Below the pieces are notes generated by a model. The model saw nothing but the letters and a program-made list of their open reading frames with translations. It was not told the DNA's origin and made no database searches. This document shows positions 15,511-22,161 of a stretch of DNA of 43,998 nucleotides, piece after piece. Within the stretch, counting starts at the first letter, position 1. Every line of letters begins with the position of its first letter. The position numbers and the translations under genes were made by a program. This DNA is from Bacteroidales bacterium. Lineage in GTDB: Bacteria; Bacteroidota; Bacteroidia; Bacteroidales; UBA3824. Location of the stretch: the NCBI GenBank assembly GCA_024401025.1, contig JAKSLV010000010.1:1-43998 (forward strand), given 5' to 3'.

Positions 15511-16830
15511 CTACTTTTCGCTGGCAGCTGTGGCTGCGTCCCAGTATTCCTTGAACCACTTGTAGATAGGCACAATGCAAGACTCGGGATCATAGATGAA
15601 GTCGCTGTCGTCGGCCTTGTGGTTGGGGTCGTAGCTGGCCATGTCGTGGTCCCAGGCAAATGTAAGGTAGCTTACATTGCCGCACTCATCCATGATCTTC
15701 TTGAAATTGGCACCGAAACCCTTGCCTCCGGCCACTCCGGTGATGGAAGATCCCCAAGTGCGGCCCTGATACTTCTGTGATGCCCAGTCCATCTCGGTAA
15801 CGATGATAGGAGCCTTGTTGCCCACGGTGTTCATGATGGCTGCGGTAAACTGTTTCTTGAAACCGGTGTATCCGCCCTCGCTGCCTCGCCACATGTCGGG
15901 AGCTATCTCGCCGGTTTTCTGATAGCAGTCGCTGCCATACCAGCCCGGATAGCAGTGGATTGCGTATCCGATGTTCTTGCCCTGGATAGGATACTCCTTG
16001 AAGGCCTCGTAGTTCTGCTGCCAAGAAGTGCCCGGCACCCAGAGGATGTTGTTGCAACCCTCCTGACGTATCACATCCACAATCTCCTGGAAAAACTGGC
16101 TAAGCTCCTTGTTGATGAGACCGCCCGATGCGCCTTCCTTGCCGTCTGATGCACGGAACTTAACAGGCTCGTTGGCCAGCTCGAACATAATGTTGGGATT
16201 GTTTACGAGGTCGGGATGTGTGGCCACAATCTTCCAAACTGTCTTCAGGTAGTTGTGGTACTTGTCGTCGAGCTCGATAACCTCGGGACATACTCCCGGA
16301 GGACGCATCACCACCCTGAGGCCTTGGTTCTGCATATACTTGGCCATAGGCACAAACACCTCGTCGAGGTATTTCTTGAAATTGGCCTGACTGAAATAGA
16401 GATGCGCCGTAGCCTCGCCGCCTTGGTCGTGCTTGTTTACCACAGTCCAGTGGGGATCCATGTGGAGACGCACGAAATCCATCGCCCATCCGTTTTTCAT
16501 AATCTTGTGGATCTTTTCCTGGTTTACCCTCAGGCAGCCAGCCACATCATAATTGCTCCATGTCTCCTTGCCATCCACACGATTGAACCATGGACTGTAT
16601 GTCTGTGCAAAACCGTGCAGATTCACTATCTGACCATCGGGTCCTTTCAGGTATTTGCCATCCACATGGAGTGGCTCTCCCAATGGCACCAGCCCCGCCT
16701 CCAAGGCATTGCTTTCGGCCGAATGTCCGGAGTAATCTATAGGATCGTCGTCGGAGCACGACTGCATGAAGAGCGATGCCGCCATCAACGATGTTCCCAA
16801 GATCAAATTTCTTAAATTAATGATTTTCAT
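15511..16830 (-). CDS. GH5 family glycanase lipoprotein, probably xylan-active
   Basis: 439 aa. Lipobox Cys25 (MQSC) followed by SDDDP predicts surface exposure. The (beta/alpha)8 GH5 domain spans about 45-430: NLHGFAQTYSPW near the N-terminus, RLHMDPHW at 121-128, acid/base Glu221 in FELANEP, IHCYPGWY (291-298) and nucleophile Glu346 in VTEMDW. GH5 covers cellulases, mannanases and xylanases. The place right after the GH10/CBM gene matches the order of the Prevotella xus cluster, where a GH5 xylanase is found, so xylan activity is the likely role, inferred from context. It is bounded by terminators on both sides. Confidence 0.85.
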   Translation of the reverse strand: MKIINLRNLILGTSLMAASLFMQSCSDDDPIDYSGHSAESNALEAGLVPLGEPLHVDGKYLKGPDGQIVNLHGFAQTYSPWFNRVDGKETWSNYDVAGCLRVNQEKIHKIMKNGWAMDFVRLHMDPHWTVVNKHDQGGEATAHLYFSQANFKKYLDEVFVPMAKYMQNQGLRVVMRPPGVCPEVIELDDKYHNYLKTVWKIVATHPDLVNNPNIMFELANEPVKFRASDGKEGASGGLINKELSQFFQEIVDVIRQEGCNNILWVPGTSWQQNYEAFKEYPIQGKNIGYAIHCYPGWYGSDCYQKTGEIAPDMWRGSEGGYTGFKKQFTAAIMNTVGNKAPIIVTEMDWASQKYQGRTWGSSITGVAGGKGFGANFKKIMDECGNVSYLTFAWDHDMASYDPNHKADDSDFIYDPESCIVPIYKWFKEYWDAATAASEK

Positions 16831-16865
16831 AGCAGTATATAATTTTTATACAATCAGAATTTTTG

Positions 16866-16919
16866 CAAAAAAATAAAAAAGCGGAGGCAAAAGTTTCTAT
16901 ATTAAACAAATGCCTCCGC
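16866..16919 (-). terminator. Intrinsic terminator after the GH10-like/CBM gene
   Basis: Arms 16911-16919 and 16881-16889 (GCGGAGGCA/TGCCTCCGC) with a 21-nt loop, followed on the minus strand by TTTTTTATTTTTTTG. It separates the transport/binding part of the locus from the enzyme part. Confidence 0.8.
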
Positions 16920-16972
16920 TTGATAGGATTATCCCAATCCGCGAGGATTAGAATAGAGTGAAAATTTCAGTA

Positions 16973-19222
16973 CTAGAGCGACTGACCCTTGAGACCGAGA
17001 ACAAAGCCCTTGTAAGCCTGGTTTCTAGAGTAGCTGGCGTCGAAGAGAACAGCGCTGTTGTTGTTGTTCTTGATAGCGCCGAGTGCGAGACCCTGGAGAT
17101 TGCTGCCGAGAACGCTTACGCACTTAGAAGCAACGTAGTTGTAGATTTCGGCAACATCAGCAGTCTCAGCATCAGACAAAGCATCAGAAGAACCTGTGCA
17201 CTCGATAGAGTTGATGGTAACACGGATGGTCTTGCCAGTCTTGGCGAGCTTGTCGAGCATAGCATCGATAGAAGCCTTGGCAGCGGCTACATCGTCGGAA
17301 GCGAGAGTAACCTTGGCGTGGATACCAGAGATATCAGCCCAATCCTTGAGACCAGCGATAACTGGATCGAGGTTCTCAGCAATCTGAGCGTCGTTTACAG
17401 CTACAAAGAGCTTGAGATCGTTAGATGCATTACCTGCAAACTGCTTGATGATTGTGGTCATCTCTGATACGAAGTTCTTGCCGTAGTATGCCTTGAGGTC
17501 GAACTCGCCATCAGCAAATGGATCTACAACAGCATCCCAGTTCTTTACGTAGCCGTAGGTGTTCTGCATCATGCTGGCGATGAAGTGGTTGACAGCGTAG
17601 TGGATGGTATCCATCTTCTCCTGCTCGGTAAGAGGCTTGCCGCCTACGTTAACCTCCTCGGCTGTGAATACCTTGTCGGTGATAGCGACAGCGTATCTTT
17701 CCTGAGCATCGTGGAGAGTGTTGCCGGCAGCGTCCTTCTCTTCGCTGTACCACTTGATTCTTCTGAACTGCTCGTGCTGAGTACCTGTCTCGAAGTCGCC
17801 GTTCTCGATCTGCTCCACACCGTTGATAGTGAGTGAAACATTGTCCCAGTAGTAAACGTTGCCATTAGGATCGTCGTTGAGGCTGAGAGCGATAGACTGT
17901 GTACCGTCGCCCTCGGCAGGAACCTCGGCCTCGAGAGTGATTGTGTTCCACGAAGTGGTGAACTTAACAGCACCGAGAGCCTGGTAGTGCTTGTAGTAGC
18001 AGTCCTTTGAGTGGTACTGAGTACCGAACTCTGTGGCAGTCTCCTTCTTAGACTTAACATCAGCCTTCAGGACAACCTTGTCGCCCTTCTTGAAAGCGTT
18101 CTTGGAAACAATCCAGAACTGAGTATCCCAGCTCTGAGAAACCTTGTCGAGAGTCTCAACAGCGATACAGTTGCGTGGAGCCTCTGGCTTGTCGGCCCAG
18201 TAAGAACCGCTTGTAACCTCCTCCATCTTGAGAACCTTGTCGGTGATGGCCACGGCGTATCTCTCCTGAGCATCGTGGAGAGTGTTGCCTGAACCATCCT
18301 TCTCGTCGCTGTACCACTTGATTCTTCTGAACTGCTCGTGCTCGGTGCCCTTCTCGAAGTCACCGTTCTCGATCTGCTCCTCGCCGTTGATGGTGAGCGA
18401 AACATTGTCCCAGTAGTAAATGTTGCCAGCAGGATCGTCGTTGAGGCTGAGAGCGATAGACTGAGTGCCATCACCCTCGGCAGGAACCTCGGCCTCGAGT
18501 GTGATTGAGTTCCACTCGGTGGTGAACTTAACAGCACCGAGAGCCTGATAGTGCTTGTAGTAGCAGTCCTTTGAGTGATACTGAGTACCGAACTCAGTGG
18601 CTGTCTCCTTCAAAGAGCGAACATCAGCCTTAAGAACAACCTTGTCGCCCTTGGCGAAAGGCTTCTTGGAAACAATCCAGAACTGAGTATCCCAGCTCTG
18701 AGAAACCTTGTCGAGAGTCTCCACGGCAATACACTTGCGTGGATCCATCTCCTTCTCTACCCATACAGGCTGAGAGTTAGGATTTCTCTTGTCCTGAAGG
18801 ATGTAGTTGAGGTAATCAACAGGGAGATTGGCCAAATCGATAAGATTCTGACCATAAACGCCAAACTCGTCGGCCTGAGCCTTCTCTACGAGAGCTCTTA
18901 CCTTAGAGAATGTCCAGTTGCCCTTCTTATCAACGCAAGAAGAGAAATACATCTCCTTGTTGGCTGTAACCTCGTTGAAGTTCTTGGCAGCAATGATGCT
19001 GGAAGTACCGTTTGAGCTGTAATCAGCCACATCCACTGCAACTGAAAGATTAACAGAAGGATTGGCTTCTGAAAGGAAACCAAGATAAGAATAGTCTACC
19101 TTATTCTTGATAGAATTAGGCATATCTACCGTAATATCCTTCACAGGATCCTCGGCACATGAGCTGAGCAGAAGCGCAGCACCAGCCATTGCAGGAAGAA
19201 CATATTTAGTAAGTTTTACCAT
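16973..19222 (-). CDS. Xyn10C-like surface lipoprotein with two CBM4-type inserts; GH10 domain lacks catalytic Glu residues
   Basis: 749 aa. Lipobox Cys22 (LSSC) followed by AEDP. Residues 47-145 match the N-terminal part of GH10 (FNEVTANKEMYFSS, then GNWTFSKVRALVEKA). About 150-540 is an insertion with two CBM_4_9-type modules (164-330 and 352-518). About 545-749 is the rest of GH10. This is the design of Prevotella/Bacteroides Xyn10C. Here the active site is lost: WDAVNEP reads WDAVVDP (Val566, Asp567), the nucleophile Glu of ISELD aligns with Ile670 (RVTINSIE), and HTLAWHSQ reads QNLIDLAN. It is probably a xylan-binding surface protein rather than an enzyme. It lies 11 bp after the XusE-like gene, where a glycan-binding protein is expected. 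Confidence 0.8.
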   Translation of the reverse strand: MVKLTKYVLPAMAGAALLLSSCAEDPVKDITVDMPNSIKNKVDYSYLGFLSEANPSVNLSVAVDVADYSSNGTSSIIAAKNFNEVTANKEMYFSSCVDKKGNWTFSKVRALVEKAQADEFGVYGQNLIDLANLPVDYLNYILQDKRNPNSQPVWVEKEMDPRKCIAVETLDKVSQSWDTQFWIVSKKPFAKGDKVVLKADVRSLKETATEFGTQYHSKDCYYKHYQALGAVKFTTEWNSITLEAEVPAEGDGTQSIALSLNDDPAGNIYYWDNVSLTINGEEQIENGDFEKGTEHEQFRRIKWYSDEKDGSGNTLHDAQERYAVAITDKVLKMEEVTSGSYWADKPEAPRNCIAVETLDKVSQSWDTQFWIVSKNAFKKGDKVVLKADVKSKKETATEFGTQYHSKDCYYKHYQALGAVKFTTSWNTITLEAEVPAEGDGTQSIALSLNDDPNGNVYYWDNVSLTINGVEQIENGDFETGTQHEQFRRIKWYSEEKDAAGNTLHDAQERYAVAITDKVFTAEEVNVGGKPLTEQEKMDTIHYAVNHFIASMMQNTYGYVKNWDAVVDPFADGEFDLKAYYGKNFVSEMTTIIKQFAGNASNDLKLFVAVNDAQIAENLDPVIAGLKDWADISGIHAKVTLASDDVAAAKASIDAMLDKLAKTGKTIRVTINSIECTGSSDALSDAETADVAEIYNYVASKCVSVLGSNLQGLALGAIKNNNNSAVLFDASYSRNQAYKGFVLGLKGQSL
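17669..18733 (-). repeat. Tandem 501-bp direct repeat (CBM duplication, 564-bp period)
   Basis: Units 18233-18733 and 17669-18169 encode the two CBM modules. The segment CIAVETLDKVSQSWDTQFW is identical at residues 164 and 352, a 188-residue period, and long runs of DNA are identical or differ at single positions. This indicates recent duplication or ongoing gene conversion. Confidence 0.9.
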
Positions 19223-19233
19223 TTTTCAAATAA

Positions 19234-20337
19234 TTAGAAGTCAAGTTTGTAATAAGTTCTAAGTGGTGAATTGTAGTGGAGACCACTGCGCATGTAAACG
19301 AGCTGATCGCTTGTCTTGTATACATGCGAGCCCGACTTGATAGTGTACTCGAGTGTGATGAGATCGCGGTCGCGGTCACCCCAGTACTTGCCGGCGCCAC
19401 CAGAAGTGTATGAACCAGTACCCTCAACAGTGTAGGCAGCGCCCTCTGGAGCTGATACTGTAACCTTGGCTGTAGAAGCCTTGTCGTTGTCGAATGTGAG
19501 AACGATCTCCAACTCCTCAGGAGCGAGGTTGGAATCGTAAACATACGAAACAGGCATAGAAACCTTCAAGAGGCCAAGAGTAGAGAGGTAAACCTTCTCA
19601 TCATCGATGGTGAACTTGTTCTCGAAAAGACGGTCGCTGTTCTTGCCGTCAATAACGTCCTTACCGCTGCGGAGCCATACCGAAGAGTACTTGCTGGTGT
19701 AGTTTACGCAGTAGAGCACGAAGTCCTTAGGAGCAACAATCCACTTAGAAGAGTTGCGGTTTGGAGCTGTAGTGTAAATCTCCTTGTTGTACTCGCCAGC
19801 CAGAATCTGGTCAACACCAGTCTGATTGGTCATTACGATAGGAATAGCGTATACGCCGTAAGGGAGCTGGAGGTCCATCTTCTCGTCGTAGACAGCAGGA
19901 GTAAGTTTGTCCTCGAAGAAAGCTTCCTTGAACTCAACCACAACCTCGCCCTTGTACTCACCATTCACGTCTACGTGAGTAGAAGGAATGCTGTAGTAGC
20001 TCTCAGGCATAGGCTTGATAGGAATAGTGAAGGCATCGTCGAGATAGAGGTCGTCGCAGAGCGAGTTGTCTACCTTTACATCAACAGAAGCCTTTGCGCC
20101 CTTGTATGAGCCAGCGAAAGCAAAACCGATGGCACACTTGTGAGCCTGATCGAGACTGTTGTCAACCTCGTAGTCATCAGCAAGCTCCAGTGTTCTTACA
20201 GGATACTGGTGGCTGAAATATACCGCTGTGGTATTGTTATCAGGGAAAGATACATCACCATTCGTACAAGAGCTGGCTGCCATTAAGGCAGCAGCTGCAA
20301 GTGAAAGTGACATTAATTTATTTGTTGTAATCTTCAT
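19234..20337 (-). CDS. XusE-like surface glycan-binding lipoprotein (DUF1735 type)
   Basis: 367 aa from the ATG at 20337. The frame extends six codons further, but only this start gives a standard signal peptide (MKITTNKLMSLSL) with lipobox Cys24 (ASSC). The N-terminal part (about 30-190) has the beta-sandwich character of DUF1735-type domains found in surface glycan-binding proteins. The C-terminal half is beta-rich, with an aromatic-rich end. No catalytic motif is seen. Its place between the second susD and the GH10/CBM gene is that of xusE in the Prevotella xylan cluster. It probably helps capture xylan at the surface. The exact ligand is inference from position. Confidence 0.7.
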   Translation of the reverse strand: MKITTNKLMSLSLAAAALMAASSCTNGDVSFPDNNTTAVYFSHQYPVRTLELADDYEVDNSLDQAHKCAIGFAFAGSYKGAKASVDVKVDNSLCDDLYLDDAFTIPIKPMPESYYSIPSTHVDVNGEYKGEVVVEFKEAFFEDKLTPAVYDEKMDLQLPYGVYAIPIVMTNQTGVDQILAGEYNKEIYTTAPNRNSSKWIVAPKDFVLYCVNYTSKYSSVWLRSGKDVIDGKNSDRLFENKFTIDDEKVYLSTLGLLKVSMPVSYVYDSNLAPEELEIVLTFDNDKASTAKVTVSAPEGAAYTVEGTGSYTSGGAGKYWGDRDRDLITLEYTIKSGSHVYKTSDQLVYMRSGLHYNSPLRTYYKLDF

Positions 20338-20374
20338 GATTAATCTAAAATTCAATTAATGTTAAAATCGTGGA

Positions 20375-22135
20375 TTAGTTCCAGCCGTCGTTCTGCTTAA
20401 GGTTAGAATAAGCAGTAACATCACTGTAAGGAACAGGACCATAGATCTGATAGGCCTGGAAATCGCGTGACTCAACCTCGAAAGGCTCGTAGGTCTTGCT
20501 GCCGGCGGCACCATTGATTCTCATACCCATTACTGGAGCCTTGAGAGCCTCAATGTCGTTCCAGCGGCGGAGATCCCAGAAACGCTTGTTCTCGAAGCAG
20601 AAGCAGATACGACGCTCGTTGCGGATCATATCACGCATCTTGTCCTTGTCGTTCTTGATAGACTCAAGATACTGGTCACCATCGGTGATGCCAGAGAACT
20701 GACGGATCTGCTTGATAACCTCGTAAGGAGAAGGCGAACCTGCCATAGGACCATCAGCCTCGTTCTTGGCCTCGGCGTAAATGAGGAATGGCTCAAGTAC
20801 ACGGATCTTGCTCTGAATGTGGTTCTCCTTCTTGGCACCTGTAGCAGCAGGGCTGGCGTTAGGATGGAGAAGCTTCTTCATGTAGTAACCGGTACGTGTA
20901 GATGTAGACTTATCCACATTGAGACCGTCCTTGGTTTCAGAATCCTCAGCAGTGCAGATCTCTGTACCGTTGATGATACCGCCATCGCGAAGGATGTAGA
21001 GGTCGAGACGTGGGTCGCGGCCAGCGTATGGATTCTTAGGATCGTAGCCCGACTTAGAATCGGTGATAGGATAACCATTGGCCATTGGGAATGCGTCAAC
21101 AAGGTTCTGAGAAGGGTTTGTACGACCCTGTCCGCTCAAAGAGTTAGGGTAGTTGGTCTTCTCCCAACCATTATCATTGCTGATACCGGTGTACCAGATG
21201 GTAATGCTTGGAACCTCAGTAGTCTTGGCGTCCTTTACATAAACAGTATCAGCAAACCAGTCGATGCTTCTTTTGTCGATTCTGTTGCGACCACCGAGAG
21301 ATTTTACACGCTCCTCAGCGTACTGAGCGGCGTTTTTCCAAGAATCCTGCTCGAAAGCAGGGCTGGCAGCCATAAGAGAAGCCATAGCCTTGTAGGTCTT
21401 GCAGATACGGCCATCGATAGAACCGATAGAGAATGGACCATTGATACGGTACATGTTGCTTGTGTTGGCACCCATATCCTTGAGTCTCTGAGGAATCTGA
21501 TCCTCTGTCCACTCGTTGAGGAACTGGTCTGGGAGACGCTCGATAGCAGCATCGAGGTCAGTCATGATAGCATCGTAGGTTTCCTTCCAGCTGGCACGTG
21601 ACTGGTTGAAGTCGGTAGCACCATTCTCGGAAGCAGTGTGTACAAGCACTCCGGTAAGATTGCCGTTAACAGGACCACCATGAGCCTGAAGCAGGTAGTA
21701 GTGGAAGATAGCTCTAAGAGCGTATGCCTGACCAAGATAGTGGTCTACCTGAAGGTTCTGGCGAACATCATCATGATACCACTCCACCTTGTCGAGGTTC
21801 TCGATAAAGGTGTTGATGATCTGGAGAGAGTAGTAGCTCTGATCCCACTTTGATACAGGGTTGTTGCTTGATGTCCAAGAACCAGTAGCCATCTTGAGCC
21901 AGCCGCTGTTGAGGTCGTTGGTAACAGCATCATCTGTAGCCAAGTCGGTATCAGGAAGGTCGGCAAATGGAAGTCTGTAATATGAAATCATCAAAGAACC
22001 GTAGTAGTGGGTAGGGTCCTTGTAGTAAGACTCCAAAGAGTTTGTGTTCTCGATAGCTGGCTCCAAGAGGTCGTCGCAAGAATTAAGCGTGAGACCCAAA
22101 GCCATCAGAGAAGCTAAACAAATATGTTTCTTCAT
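20375..22135 (-). CDS. SusD/RagB-family glycan-binding lipoprotein (XusD-like)
   Basis: 586 aa. Lipobox Cys20 (TLNSC) followed by DDLLEP, a classic SusD start. Typical features include NTNSLESYY in the N-terminal mimic region, helical TPR-like segments (QAYALRAIFHYYLLQAHGG at about 145) and the C-terminal RNERRICFCFENKRFWDLRRW motif shared by almost all SusD proteins. It forms the lid of the SusC transporter encoded just upstream (26 bp) and binds oligosaccharides at the surface. As the second pair of the locus, it corresponds to XusD of the Prevotella xus cluster. Confidence 0.92.
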   Translation of the reverse strand: MKKHICLASLMALGLTLNSCDDLLEPAIENTNSLESYYKDPTHYYGSLMISYYRLPFADLPDTDLATDDAVTNDLNSGWLKMATGSWTSSNNPVSKWDQSYYSLQIINTFIENLDKVEWYHDDVRQNLQVDHYLGQAYALRAIFHYYLLQAHGGPVNGNLTGVLVHTASENGATDFNQSRASWKETYDAIMTDLDAAIERLPDQFLNEWTEDQIPQRLKDMGANTSNMYRINGPFSIGSIDGRICKTYKAMASLMAASPAFEQDSWKNAAQYAEERVKSLGGRNRIDKRSIDWFADTVYVKDAKTTEVPSITIWYTGISNDNGWEKTNYPNSLSGQGRTNPSQNLVDAFPMANGYPITDSKSGYDPKNPYAGRDPRLDLYILRDGGIINGTEICTAEDSETKDGLNVDKSTSTRTGYYMKKLLHPNASPAATGAKKENHIQSKIRVLEPFLIYAEAKNEADGPMAGSPSPYEVIKQIRQFSGITDGDQYLESIKNDKDKMRDMIRNERRICFCFENKRFWDLRRWNDIEALKAPVMGMRINGAAGSKTYEPFEVESRDFQAYQIYGPVPYSDVTAYSNLKQNDGWN

Positions 22136-22161
22136 TTTAAATTAACTCAAATTTTTGATTG

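Noticed and set aside
17669-18733. CRISPR or mobile-element origin for the 501-bp repeat
   Set aside because: The repeat is in frame, encodes complete CBM modules, and has no terminal inverted repeats or transposase.
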